A stretch of 64,000 nucleotides of DNA from Amycolatopsis sp. GM8 (GTDB taxonomy: Bacteria; Actinomycetota; Actinomycetes; Mycobacteriales; Pseudonocardiaceae), in the NCBI RefSeq assembly GCF_021653975.1, contig NZ_JAJKFK010000003.1, forward strand, positions 992,001 through 1,056,000, in the 5' to 3' direction. The notes under the pieces are model-generated. The model saw only the letters and a list, made by a program, of their open reading frames with translations, did not search any database and had not been told where the DNA came from. Shown here piece by piece: positions 25,792-33,824 of this stretch (the first letter of the stretch is position 1; the number at the start of each line of letters is the position of its first letter). The translations under genes were made by a program, and so were the position numbers.

Positions 25792-26822
25792 CGACCCCAT
25801 CGTCCACTGTGGACACCGATTTCGTCGGGCTGCTGGCCGACATCTTCGGCGACTGGCGGCGTGACCGGAAGGAGCCGTCGGCGTCGGTGAGCCTGGACCG
25901 CGCATTGTGGACCACGCTGAGCGAGAGCGACCTGACGCGGCTGACCGCGACGGACGGTGCTGGGGCGACCTGGGTGGAAGCCGCGGAGCTGCTGCGCGCC
26001 GCGGCGCGGGTGGCGGCGCCGGTGCCGCTCGCCGAGAACGACCTGCTCGCCCTGTGGCTGTTGGCGCGCGCCGGTCTCGGCGATACCGGGGATGCCGGTG
26101 GGATTCGGACGGTCGCGAGTCTCGACCCGTCCGGCCGGGCTCGCGGGGTGCCGTGGGCCGGTTGCGCCGACAGCGTGGTGGCCCTCTGGCAGGACGGAAG
26201 CCGCTGGTTGGTGGCCGATGTCCCGGCCGCCATGGTCACTGTTGTGCCTGGTCACGATCTGGCCGGGCAGCCCCGCGACGACGTGCAGGTCGATCTCGCC
26301 GCGCTGAGCGGGGTGGCGGTCGAGGAGCCGGTCCGTCGCGAGTATCTGCTGCGTGGTGCCCTGGCCAGGGCGGTTCAGGTGACCGGTGCGCTGGAGCAGG
26401 CTGTCGAGTTGTCGATCTCCCACACTTCCCAGCGCCACCAGTTCGGGCGGCCGCTCGCGAAGTTCCAGGCGGTGCAGCAGCTCGTCGCCGACGCCGCGTG
26501 CGAGTCCGCCCTCGCCCGCGCCGCGACGGACGCCGCGGTGGCGACGCTGGTGCGCGGCACCGACACGCTCGATGAGCTCGAACTGCGCATCGCGATCGCC
26601 CGCTCGGTGACCGGCCACGCGACCTCGGTCGTCGTGCGCAACACACACCAGGTCCACGGCGCGATCGGCACGACGCTCGAACACCCGCTGCACGAGGTCA
26701 CCGTCCCCGCGCTGGCGTGGCGATCGGAATTCGGCTCCCTCGCCGCCTGGGACCAGCGGCTCACCGACCTGCTCACCAGCACGGGCGGCAGCGCCTGGCA
26801 GCTGGGGGTTCCCCTGCCTTAG
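25788..26822 (+). CDS. Acyl-CoA dehydrogenase, short partner subunit (pair 3)
   Basis: A 344-residue acyl-CoA dehydrogenase-fold protein, exactly the length of its paralogue at 14871. It keeps TSQRHQFGRPLAKFQAVQQLVAD and THQVHGAIGTTLEHPLHEV in the C-terminal half; the N-terminal half is degenerate. Coupled to the long subunit by ATGA and convergent with the DUF2889 gene, whose stop overlaps its own. Likely forms a heteromeric enzyme with 24649. Confidence 0.85.
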   Translation: MTTPSSTVDTDFVGLLADIFGDWRRDRKEPSASVSLDRALWTTLSESDLTRLTATDGAGATWVEAAELLRAAARVAAPVPLAENDLLALWLLARAGLGDTGDAGGIRTVASLDPSGRARGVPWAGCADSVVALWQDGSRWLVADVPAAMVTVVPGHDLAGQPRDDVQVDLAALSGVAVEEPVRREYLLRGALARAVQVTGALEQAVELSISHTSQRHQFGRPLAKFQAVQQLVADAACESALARAATDAAVATLVRGTDTLDELELRIAIARSVTGHATSVVVRNTHQVHGAIGTTLEHPLHEVTVPALAWRSEFGSLAAWDQRLTDLLTSTGGSAWQLGVPLP

Positions 26823-27850
26823 CGCAGCAGGGGCACCAGACCATCGACATCGTTGAGTGACCGAAGCAGGTCGTTGAGATGCGTGCACGTCGACGTACCA
26901 GCGAGCTGCGCGCGCACCCACGGCCGCAGGTCCCCGACCGTTCGGCCGGCGAGGGCGCCCGCGCTGGCCGCGGCGACTGGGCATTCCACCCACGGCAGCA
27001 CGCGCGGTACCGCTTCGATCGTCTCGATGCGCAGCTCCGCCGGGTCGATCACAGCGTCCAAAGTGTACTCATGGATGACGAGTTCCAGGCCGCCGGAATC
27101 GACGTAGCTGTCCCGGAACATCGCATCGACCCGGAAGAAACCGTCCTCGCGGGTCACGTCCATCCGCCTGCGACGGCGAATCGCCCCCACGGGCAGGGTT
27201 TCGTACTCGTGCCAGCCGGCCGGATCGGCCGGCGACTCCAAATCCGGCGCAACGGGACCCGTCGGCATCGGGAAGATCCCGGTTTCGCTCAGCTGCACCA
27301 GCATCGTGCCGTCTCGCCGGAATCCCGAGCACAGGTCGAGCCGTCCCGCGGCGAAGGCTTCCGCCTGCGTCCGGTCGTGGCGCATGTCGACATGACCGTC
27401 GTGCGCGTGCACGGCATAACCACTCACGAGCACCGCGCCCGGCAGGTCGTCGAGCAGCAGGTGCACGATCGCCCGTGCGCCCGCTGCCACGGGAACCGCT
27501 TCGACCACCTTCGCGCGGAAACCGGACGCGACCGGAGTGCCGATGAGCCGCTGCACACCGGCCAGCGCGGGATCGGTGTCGATCTCCGCGAGTGCCGCGT
27601 TGCGCGGGTAGTCCACCCGGCCGCGCACCCGGCTCACCCCGGCGGTCCGGGCTTCTCCGCCGCCGGCCGGCGTGACCAGATCCCGGCCCCGCGCGTCGAC
27701 CAGCACCTCACCGCCGGTGCCGTCCGGACGCAGCAGGTCGACCGTCGTCGTGCGCCGCACCGAGCCGGGACGCCGCGCGGGCGTGCCCGACGTCGGGTCG
27801 TGTGTGCCGTGCTGGGGATGGACCGGCCGCGAGGCTGAAGTGGTCACCAT
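26819..27850 (-). CDS. DUF2889-type protein of unknown function
   Basis: A 343-residue protein that I recognise as DUF2889-like from its layout: an early VRRTTTVDLLRPDG segment, ARGRDLVTP, IGTPVASGFR, HLLLDDLPGAVLVSGYAVHA in the middle, VECPVAAASAGALAGRTVGDLRPWV and a C-terminal CTHLNDLLRSL. No enzymatic motif is apparent; the conserved Cys-Thr-His-Leu-Asn near the end may bind metal. The first about 30 residues are low-complexity. It is convergent with the dehydrogenase operon, and the MaoC pair follows upstream on the same strand, so a link to catabolism is plausible. Confidence 0.75.
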   Translation of the reverse strand: MVTTSASRPVHPQHGTHDPTSGTPARRPGSVRRTTTVDLLRPDGTGGEVLVDARGRDLVTPAGGGEARTAGVSRVRGRVDYPRNAALAEIDTDPALAGVQRLIGTPVASGFRAKVVEAVPVAAGARAIVHLLLDDLPGAVLVSGYAVHAHDGHVDMRHDRTQAEAFAAGRLDLCSGFRRDGTMLVQLSETGIFPMPTGPVAPDLESPADPAGWHEYETLPVGAIRRRRRMDVTREDGFFRVDAMFRDSYVDSGGLELVIHEYTLDAVIDPAELRIETIEAVPRVLPWVECPVAAASAGALAGRTVGDLRPWVRAQLAGTSTCTHLNDLLRSLNDVDGLVPLLR

Positions 27851-27904
27851 CTCATGGTCGCCGATATTTCGCGTACCGCAAGCAATTTCAGGGCGTGAGA
27901 TTGG

Positions 27905-28312
27905 TCATCGCCGGGTCACGAATTCGGCCGTGCCCTCGACGACCGTGGCGCCGTCGGCATCCGTGAGGGTCAGCTCGACCTCGACCCGCGATTCGCCGCC
28001 CTCGTCGAAGACGCGGGTGATCACGCCTCGCGCGGTGACGACGGCGCCGCGGAAAACGACTTTTCGGAACCGGGTGCGGAACCGCCGGACGGAATCCGTG
28101 CCGAAATGCGCGGTGCAGTAGGTGGCCAGGTAGCCCGCGTTCAGCATGCCCACCCCGAAGGACGCCGGATACCCCGCGCCGCGGGCGAGTTCGTCGTCGT
28201 GATGCATGGGGTTCAGGTCACCGCTCGCACCCTGATAACGAACTATGTCGGTCATCGTGAGAGGCCCGAAATCCCTCGGCGGCAACCGAGTCCCGACCCG
28301 CGGATCGGTCAT
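27905..28312 (-). CDS. MaoC-like dehydratase, second subunit
   Basis: A 135-residue single hot-dog domain protein. The hydratase motif is visible in RYQGASGDLNPMHHDDELARGAGYP near 30-54, with Asp and His in canonical spacing. The ATG at 28312 overlaps the stop of the partner subunit (ATGA), giving a coupled pair like the two-subunit enoyl-CoA hydratases of mycolate (HadAB) and steroid side-chain (ChsH) metabolism. It probably acts on a bulky or branched enoyl-CoA. Confidence 0.86.
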   Translation of the reverse strand: MTDPRVGTRLPPRDFGPLTMTDIVRYQGASGDLNPMHHDDELARGAGYPASFGVGMLNAGYLATYCTAHFGTDSVRRFRTRFRKVVFRGAVVTARGVITRVFDEGGESRVEVELTLTDADGATVVEGTAEFVTRR

Positions 28313-28746
28313 GACACCGCCTCGGGCGTGTTCAGGTAAGCCGACGTGTAGCGGCATTCCGCGCGTAACACGTCATCGTCGCCGCGGAACTCGACCGCGA
28401 ATCGAACCAGCAGCATCCGGCCGCTTCTCCCGTTTTTTTCTTCCACCCCGTCGAAACGCAGCGACGTCGTGAGCACATCGCCCGCCCGGGGCAACTCGCC
28501 GTGGAACAGGTACTCCTGTTCCAGGGAAAGCAGATTACGGACATCGCGGTCAACACCGGCGTCCGCCCAGGCCGCCACCGCCTCGGGCAGGTCGAACACG
28601 TCGCCCAGGGTCTCCCAGAAGACGACGGTGGCCAGGAACGTCGGCGGGATCGGCGCCTTTGGATCGTCCAGGTATTCGGCGCGGTCGTTGGCCGTGGCGA
28701 CCGCGTACTCGCGGATCTTTCCCCATTCGACCGGCATCACGGCCAT
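28309..28746 (-). CDS. MaoC N-terminal-type dehydratase subunit
   Basis: A 145-residue hot-dog protein of the MaoC N-terminal (FAS1-like dehydratase) class, with EYLDDPKAPIPPTFLATVVFWE near 24-45 and LSLEQEYLFHGELPRAGDVLT near 73. These subunits normally lack the catalytic Asp-His pair and stabilise the partner. AAGGG precedes the ATG at 28746. Translationally coupled to 27905. Confidence 0.84.
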   Translation of the reverse strand: MAVMPVEWGKIREYAVATANDRAEYLDDPKAPIPPTFLATVVFWETLGDVFDLPEAVAAWADAGVDRDVRNLLSLEQEYLFHGELPRAGDVLTTSLRFDGVEEKNGRSGRMLLVRFAVEFRGDDDVLRAECRYTSAYLNTPEAVS

Positions 28747-28782
28747 GGCGACTACCCTTCGATCGACTCAATCAGCACAATA

Positions 28783-28799
28783 CGTTATATGATTTCCGC
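28783..28799 (+). promoter_or_regulatory. Promoter suggesting a leaderless transcript
   Basis: TATGAT, an actinobacterial-type -10 hexamer, ends six bases before the ATG at 28800, and no purine-rich ribosome binding site is present. Transcription would begin at or near the start codon. Confidence 0.4.
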
Positions 28800-29270
28800 A
28801 TGAGCGAGAAGATGCACGAGACCGGCCTGGACCCGTTGCGGGTCCTGCGGATCAAGACCGGCTGCGCCGACCTGATCGCTCGTTACGCGTTGGCGGTGAA
28901 CCGCTGGGATCTCGACGAGTTCGTGTCCCTGTGGACGCCCGACGCCGTCTGGCAACGGCCCGGCAACGCCCCGCTGGAGGGCCAGGACGCCATCCGCGGG
29001 TTCATGGCCGCGCTGTCCACCGAGCGGGTGCTGCGCCACGTGAACGGCGCGAACCTGGTCACCGTGACGGGCGAGCACGAGGCCCGGTCGTGGTCGCAGA
29101 CCACGGTTTATGCCACGGCCGGCTCGTGGTCGCTTCCCGCCCCGTTCAGCGGACCCGACATGGTGGTCGAGTACGAGGACCGGATCGTGGTCGACGGCGA
29201 CCGGTTCCGCTTCGCCCGCCGCGACACCACCGTCGTCTTCAGCGCGCCCCAATCGACCCGCGCGCAGTGA
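28800..29270 (+). CDS. SnoaL-like / NTF2-fold protein 1
   Basis: A 156-residue cone-shaped NTF2-fold protein. The N-terminal helix ends ADLIARYALAVNRWDLDEFVSLWTPDAVW (about 25-53), and LRHVNGANLV near 80 supplies the histidine usually paired with an aspartate in SnoaL/LinA/BaiE-type dehydratases and isomerases. The ATG at 28800 fits the conserved N-terminus; it appears leaderless. It is divergent from the MaoC pair and convergent with the zinc alcohol dehydrogenase. A dehydratase or isomerase role is plausible but unproven. Confidence 0.82.
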   Translation: MSEKMHETGLDPLRVLRIKTGCADLIARYALAVNRWDLDEFVSLWTPDAVWQRPGNAPLEGQDAIRGFMAALSTERVLRHVNGANLVTVTGEHEARSWSQTTVYATAGSWSLPAPFSGPDMVVEYEDRIVVDGDRFRFARRDTTVVFSAPQSTRAQ

Positions 29271-29271
29271 G

Positions 29272-30282
29272 TCACTGACCGGCGCCGTTGGGGGCGACCA
29301 GGATCTTCAGGGCGTCGCCGGCGGCGTGCAGCCGCAAGGCCGCCGCCACGTCCTCCAGCGGCACGATGGTCGTGATGAGCGAGTCCAGATCGAGGCGGCC
29401 CAGCACGTTCAGGGCGCGCCGCGCCGTGTGGGACGTCGTGTAGGAGCCGGTCAGCGTGAGCTCCCGGTTGTACAGGTCGAACGGCCGGACCGGGATCGTG
29501 GCATCCTCGCGGGTGACCCCGGCGACGACCAGGCGGCCACGCGGGGCCAGCACACCCACGGCATCGCCGATCGCCGCGGCCGAGCCGGAGAAGTCGACGA
29601 CCACGTCGAACGGCGAAACGCCGGCCGAGCTCATCGCCTCACGCAGCGTCGCGCCGCTGACGTCGAGCACCTGGTCGGCGAAGCGCGCCGCCGTGACCTG
29701 CTTGCTGGGGACCAGTTCGCTGACCGCCACGAACCCGGCTCCCAGCAGCCGCGCGATCTGCACGGCCAGCAGCCCGAGCGGCCCGGCTCCCAGCACCAAG
29801 ACCGCTTCACCGGCCTGGATACGCGACTGTTCGACGGCGTGCAGCACGGTCGCCACCGGTTCGAGCAGGGCGCCGTGGCCCAGGCTCACCGACTCGGGTA
29901 ACCGGAACAGCTGCCCGGGCCGGTAGCGGGCCCGGCGGGCGAACCCGGCCGCGCCGACGTGGCGGCGCTGGCAGAACTGCGGCTGGCCGAGCTGGCAGTA
30001 GTCGCACGCCCCGCATTCGGCGAACAGGTTGGCCGCGACCCGGTCCCCCACGGCGAGATCCGTGACCCGCGAACCGACCGCGGCGACCACCCCGGAGACC
30101 TCGTGGCCCAGCACGCGGGGCGGGGCGCCGGCGGCCAGCCTGCCGCTGACGATGTGCGCGTCGGATCCGCAGAACCCGCAGTAGGCCACGTCGACCAGGA
30201 CGGAGTCCTCGTCGATCGCCGGCTCCGGCCAGTCGGGTTCCGCGGCGAATACGCCCTCGCCTCGCCAGACTCCGGCGAGCAT
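29272..30282 (-). CDS. Zinc-dependent alcohol dehydrogenase (MDR)
   Basis: A 336-residue medium-chain dehydrogenase with both zinc sites: catalytic CGFCGSDAH near 35-43 and GHEVSGVV near 59, structural CGACDYCQLGQPQFC near 89-103. The NAD motif GAGPLGLLAVQIA is near 165. It resembles sorbitol/threonine dehydrogenase-type enzymes. Its ATG shares one base with the cupin stop (TGATG), so the pair is coupled. It would oxidise a secondary alcohol to a ketone, perhaps preparing the substrate of the cupin dioxygenase. Confidence 0.9.
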   Translation of the reverse strand: MLAGVWRGEGVFAAEPDWPEPAIDEDSVLVDVAYCGFCGSDAHIVSGRLAAGAPPRVLGHEVSGVVAAVGSRVTDLAVGDRVAANLFAECGACDYCQLGQPQFCQRRHVGAAGFARRARYRPGQLFRLPESVSLGHGALLEPVATVLHAVEQSRIQAGEAVLVLGAGPLGLLAVQIARLLGAGFVAVSELVPSKQVTAARFADQVLDVSGATLREAMSSAGVSPFDVVVDFSGSAAAIGDAVGVLAPRGRLVVAGVTREDATIPVRPFDLYNRELTLTGSYTTSHTARRALNVLGRLDLDSLITTIVPLEDVAAALRLHAAGDALKILVAPNGAGQ

Positions 30283-30755
30283 CAGTTCTTCACGACGGAA
30301 GCGGGCAATTCGAGGCCCTGCTTGGCCAGCGCCGCCTTGACGTCGCCCAGCATGGTCTGGGCGTCGGAGTACCCGGTCATCTCATCGTTGTCGTCGAAGT
30401 AGATGAACGCGCCCTGGGTGATGAAAAGGGCCCGCATGTCCTCGTCGACGTGCAGGGTGTGGTTGGTACCCGGCGGTTCGTACACATAGGAGTTGGCCTC
30501 GGCGAACCAGTCGTACTCGAGGTAGTGCCACTTGCCCTTCATCGTGTACGCGTGCACCGGGCCGGTGTGGTGATGCTTCTGCAGCTGGGTGCCCGCCTGG
30601 TAGTCGATGATGTTGACGAACGTGTTGGTGGCCAGCGAAACCGCGATCAGCTGCATGCGGACGACGCCCCACGGGCGCTCGAGAACGGCCCACGGGATGT
30701 CCTCGAGCGAAGTATGTTCGGTCGCACCGAGGTCCGGCGGCAACATCATCGGCAT
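30282..30755 (-). CDS. Cupin dioxygenase, 2,4'-dihydroxyacetophenone dioxygenase-like
   Basis: A 157-residue cupin. Metal ligands are in KHHHTGPVHAY (about 60-70) and EPPGTNHTLHVDED (about 93-106); GKWHYLEYDW between them is characteristic of the DAD-like family, which cleaves a carbon-carbon bond next to a ketone with O2. The ATG at 30755, with GGGAG eight bases upstream, is preferred over a TTG at 30770. It is coupled to a zinc alcohol dehydrogenase, which fits alcohol to ketone to cleavage. The specific substrate is unknown. Confidence 0.82.
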   Translation of the reverse strand: MPMMLPPDLGATEHTSLEDIPWAVLERPWGVVRMQLIAVSLATNTFVNIIDYQAGTQLQKHHHTGPVHAYTMKGKWHYLEYDWFAEANSYVYEPPGTNHTLHVDEDMRALFITQGAFIYFDDNDEMTGYSDAQTMLGDVKAALAKQGLELPASVVKN

Positions 30756-30790
30756 GACACGAACTCCCAACCAGCGTGGTCCACTATAAG

Positions 30791-30797
30791 GGATACT
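30791..30797 (+). promoter_or_regulatory. GGATACT box before the cupin operon
   Basis: Exact GGATACT in context TATAAGGGATACTTTTC, in the 84-base gap between the cupin start (30755) and the SnoaL stop (30840). It is on the strand opposite to the genes it precedes, which argues for an operator rather than a -10 element here. Confidence 0.45.
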
Positions 30798-30839
30798 TTT
30801 CTCCGCTTCACCGGTGGTGTCAAGCGAAGCGCCCTGCGG

Positions 30840-31289
30840 TCAGTTCACTTCGGCGGTGATCTGCCGGCTCACGAATTTCCAGCCGTCGGCGGTCCGGCGG
30901 AATCGGTCGTCGTAGCGACCGGTCCTGGCGACTCTGTGCCCATTCGTGTCCTTTTCCGGGGCCAGCAACACGAAATACGACTGGGCACTGGCCGTTCCCG
31001 CCGGCACGTCGACCTCGACCCACAGAGTCGTGTTCACGTGCCGCGTGCCCGCACCCGGTCCCTGGATCCCTTCCTCGCGCCGCTGCAAAACCCCGGCCCG
31101 CAAGGCGTCCTGCCCACTCAACAGCGGCCGGCCGGAGCCACCCCACGAGGCGTCCTCGCACCAATGGGACAGGTACTCGTCGATGTCACCGTCGTCGGCC
31201 AGATGCGCGACGCGGGCGATGAGGTTACGGATTTCGGCCTCGTCCAGCAGGCGGCGCAACGATGTCATGTCTTGCTCTCGCAGTTCCAT
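30840..31289 (-). CDS. SnoaL-like / NTF2-fold protein 2
   Basis: A 149-residue NTF2-fold protein: RNLIARVAHLADDGDIDEYLSHWCEDASW (about 20-48) and GTRHVNTTLWVEVD near 88 give the Asp and His of the SnoaL/BaiE-type pocket. The ATG at 31289 has GGAG upstream with correct spacing. It is divergent from an acyl-CoA ligase, as is frequent for SnoaL-type dehydratases of steroid-like substrates. Confidence 0.83.
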   Translation of the reverse strand: MELREQDMTSLRRLLDEAEIRNLIARVAHLADDGDIDEYLSHWCEDASWGGSGRPLLSGQDALRAGVLQRREEGIQGPGAGTRHVNTTLWVEVDVPAGTASAQSYFVLLAPEKDTNGHRVARTGRYDDRFRRTADGWKFVSRQITAEVN

Positions 31290-31345
31290 CCCGGTGCTCC
31301 TCAGTCCATTGTGCCGTCGCCCAGCTGACATTCGTCGCCGCGATG

Positions 31346-31385
31346 GGTATAGTTCGTGCCGCACGGAGGCGTAATTCAGTATACC
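31346..31385. promoter_or_regulatory. Divergent promoter region with GGTATA/TATACC arms
   Basis: GGTATA (31346-31351) and TATACC (31380-31385) form an interrupted repeat in the 110-base gap between SnoaL 2 and the ligase. The right arm on the minus strand reads GGTATACTGAATTACG, one base different from GGATACT and sharing CTGAATTA with the box at 20950. Confidence 0.4.
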
Positions 31386-31399
31386 GAAACCGGTGGTCA

Positions 31400-32968
31400 A
31401 TGACGATCGAAACGACTGATCACGAGGACACCTTCGCAGCCGGCCTGCTGCAGGCCGACACCCTCAGCGAACTCTTCCTGCTGAGGGCGGAGCGATCCGC
31501 CGACGAGGTCGGCCTGATCGACGAACGAGGCCGCGCGGTGACATTCGCGCAACTGCGGGAACATACGGCACGGATGGCCGCCGCGCTCACCGCGCGCGGT
31601 ATCGGCAAAGGCAGCCGGGTGGCGTGGCAGTTGCCGACCCAGCTCAACGCCGTCGTAGTGTGCCTCGCACTGTCGCGGCTCGGCGCGATCCAGGCGCCGA
31701 TCATCGCGCAGTACCGCCAGCGCGAGCTGGACGCGTCCATCGCCGACTCACAGGCGACTTTCCTGCTGGTGCCCGGCGTGTGGCGCGGTGTCGACCATGT
31801 CGAGATGGGGCGCGCGGTCCCGACCGCGCCCGAGGTCATCGTGATCGATGACGCCTTCGCCGAAAGCGCGCCCGCCCTCCCCGAGCCGCCCCGGCCCGGC
31901 GGTGACGGCACCGAGGTGGCCTGGGTGTTCTTCACCTCCGGCTCCAGCGGTACCCCGAAGGGGGTCCTGCACAGCGACCGGACGCTGCTGGTTTCGGCGC
32001 GCGCCATGGTGATTCGCGGCCGGGCCGGCGAGGACGCCGACGAAGTGGTCGCGATGCCGTTTCCGATCGCGCACATCGGCGGGCCGCTGCAGCTGATGTC
32101 GGTGCTGATGCACGGCCGCAAGATCGTGCTGTTCGAGGCCTTCGCACTGCCGGGGAGCCTCGACGCGCTGCGGACCCACGCCGTCACCATGTTCGGTGGC
32201 GGCCCCGCGTTCTACCAGGCGCTGCTCGCCGAACAGCGCCGGCGGCCGGGGGAAATCCTGCTGCCCGCGCTGCGCAAGCTCACCGGCGGCGGCGCGCCCT
32301 GCCCGCCGAACCTCTTCGCCGAGGTGCGCGACGAGCTGAGCGCGAAACTCATGCACAGCTACGGAATGACCGAATGCCCCATGGTGTGCGTGTCCTCGCC
32401 GTCGGACACCGACGAGCAGCTGACGAACACCGAAGGGCGGCCGGTGCCCGGGCTCGAGGTCCGCATCTGGGCCGATGACGCGATCGCGCCGGCCGGGGTA
32501 CCCGGCGAAGTGCAGGTGCGCGGGGCCCAGACCTGTCTGGGCTACGCGAACGAAGAGCACAACGCGACCGCGTTCACCGCCGACGGCTGGTTCCACACCG
32601 GCGACCGCGCGCACATGCGTGCCGACGGGTACGTCGAGGTGACCGGGCGGATCAAGGACCTGATCATCCGCAAGGGCGAGAAGATCGCGCCCCAGGAGCT
32701 CGAGCAGCTGCTCGCGGCCCATCCGGCGGTCGCGGAGGTGGCCGTCGTGGGACTGCCCGATCGCGAACGCGGCGAACGCGTGTGCGCCGTGATCGTGCCC
32801 CGCGACGACGCCGCCCCGCCGGCGCTGCCGGACCTGACCGACCATCTGCTGCGCGCCGAGGTGATGCGGCAGAAGTTGCCCGAGCAGCTGGAGATCGTCG
32901 CCGAACTGCCCCGGCGGGGCCTCAGCAAGGTGGACAAGGTGCGGCTCCGCGAGCAATACACGCGGTGA
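31400..32968 (+). CDS. AMP-dependent acyl-CoA synthetase/ligase
   Basis: A 522-residue adenylate-forming ligase. P-loop FFTSGSSGTPKGVLHSD is near 178-194, SYGMTECPMV near 319, TGDRAHMRADGY near 403, GRIKDLIIRKGEKIAPQELE near 420 and the final lysine in RGLSKVDKVRL. This second ligase is related to cyclohexanecarboxylate/2-ketocyclohexane-type and FadD-type enzymes in general shape, but the substrate cannot be deduced. The ATG at 31400 is chosen; the upstream extension has no ligase content. The ribosome binding site is weak. Confidence 0.9.
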   Translation: MTIETTDHEDTFAAGLLQADTLSELFLLRAERSADEVGLIDERGRAVTFAQLREHTARMAAALTARGIGKGSRVAWQLPTQLNAVVVCLALSRLGAIQAPIIAQYRQRELDASIADSQATFLLVPGVWRGVDHVEMGRAVPTAPEVIVIDDAFAESAPALPEPPRPGGDGTEVAWVFFTSGSSGTPKGVLHSDRTLLVSARAMVIRGRAGEDADEVVAMPFPIAHIGGPLQLMSVLMHGRKIVLFEAFALPGSLDALRTHAVTMFGGGPAFYQALLAEQRRRPGEILLPALRKLTGGGAPCPPNLFAEVRDELSAKLMHSYGMTECPMVCVSSPSDTDEQLTNTEGRPVPGLEVRIWADDAIAPAGVPGEVQVRGAQTCLGYANEEHNATAFTADGWFHTGDRAHMRADGYVEVTGRIKDLIIRKGEKIAPQELEQLLAAHPAVAEVAVVGLPDRERGERVCAVIVPRDDAAPPALPDLTDHLLRAEVMRQKLPEQLEIVAELPRRGLSKVDKVRLREQYTR

Positions 32969-32990
32969 CGGCGGTTCGCCGGGAACCGGG

Positions 32991-33722
32991 TCAGAGCGCG
33001 AGATAGCCGCCGTCGACCGTCAGCACGGTTCCGTTGACGAAGCTCGCCGCGGCGGAAGCGAGGAACATCGCCGCGTCGGCGATCTCGTCCGGCTTCCCCC
33101 ACCGCCCGGCGGGCGTGCGGTCGAGGATCCGCGAGTTGCGGGTGGCGTCGGCACGGAGGTTCTCGGTCATGGGCGTCTCGATGAAACCCGGCGCGATGGC
33201 GTTGACCCGCACCTCGGGGGCCCAGGCGGCGGCCAGGCTCTTGGTCAGCTGGACGACGCCGCCCTTCGACGCGGCGTACGCCGGACCCGTTGCGCTGCCA
33301 CGGAAACTCATCACCGACGCGAGGTTGATGACCGAGCCCCGCGCGGCCTGGAGTAACGGATACGCGGCATAACTGGTGCGGGCGGTCCCGACCAGGTTCA
33401 CCTCGATCGTGCGCACGAACCCGTCGATTTCGAAGTCCTTGGGCCCGGCGGGGACGCCGGCGGCGTTCACCAGGACGTCGAGCCCGCCGAGGCCGGCCAT
33501 CAACTCGCCGACGCCGTCGTCGCTGCGGACGTCGAGCAGCCGGAGATCGACCTTCGCCAGCCGGGGATCGACCCGGGCCTGCTCGAGTTCCGCCTCGGTC
33601 GCGGCCGTGGCGAGCACGGTCGTGTCCGGTGCGCCGGCGAACGCCTGCGCGATCGCGCCGCCGATGCCACCGGACCCGCCGACCACCAGAACGGTCCGGA
33701 CCTCCTGCCGTAACTCGATCAT
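32991..33722 (-). CDS. SDR-family oxidoreductase
   Basis: A 243-residue SDR: VGGSGGIGGAIA at about 14-25, NAAGVP near 88, Ser in VINLASV, and the YAASK catalytic pair near 151-155. C-terminal NGTVLTVDGGYLAL is canonical. It lies convergent to the ligase at 31400 and divergent from the MHS transporter, with a GGATACT box between them. Probably oxidises a hydroxyl group on the transported compound. Confidence 0.88.
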   Translation of the reverse strand: MIELRQEVRTVLVVGGSGGIGGAIAQAFAGAPDTTVLATAATEAELEQARVDPRLAKVDLRLLDVRSDDGVGELMAGLGGLDVLVNAAGVPAGPKDFEIDGFVRTIEVNLVGTARTSYAAYPLLQAARGSVINLASVMSFRGSATGPAYAASKGGVVQLTKSLAAAWAPEVRVNAIAPGFIETPMTENLRADATRNSRILDRTPAGRWGKPDEIADAAMFLASAAASFVNGTVLTVDGGYLAL

Positions 33723-33747
33723 CGCATTGATCCTCTCGACACATACA

Positions 33748-33754
33748 GGATACT
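33748..33754 (+). promoter_or_regulatory. GGATACT box between SDR and MHS transporter
   Basis: Exact GGATACT in context ATACAGGATACTATTTACC, 71 bases before the transporter ATG at 33825 and 26 bases before the SDR start. TACTAT within it could be a -10 hexamer for the transporter. Confidence 0.45.
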
Positions 33755-33824
33755 ATTTACCGGTTGAGCTTAGCGCGCGGAACGACCGCCGTCAGCCGGG
33801 CCCGGCCAGGCGAAGGAGTCATCG

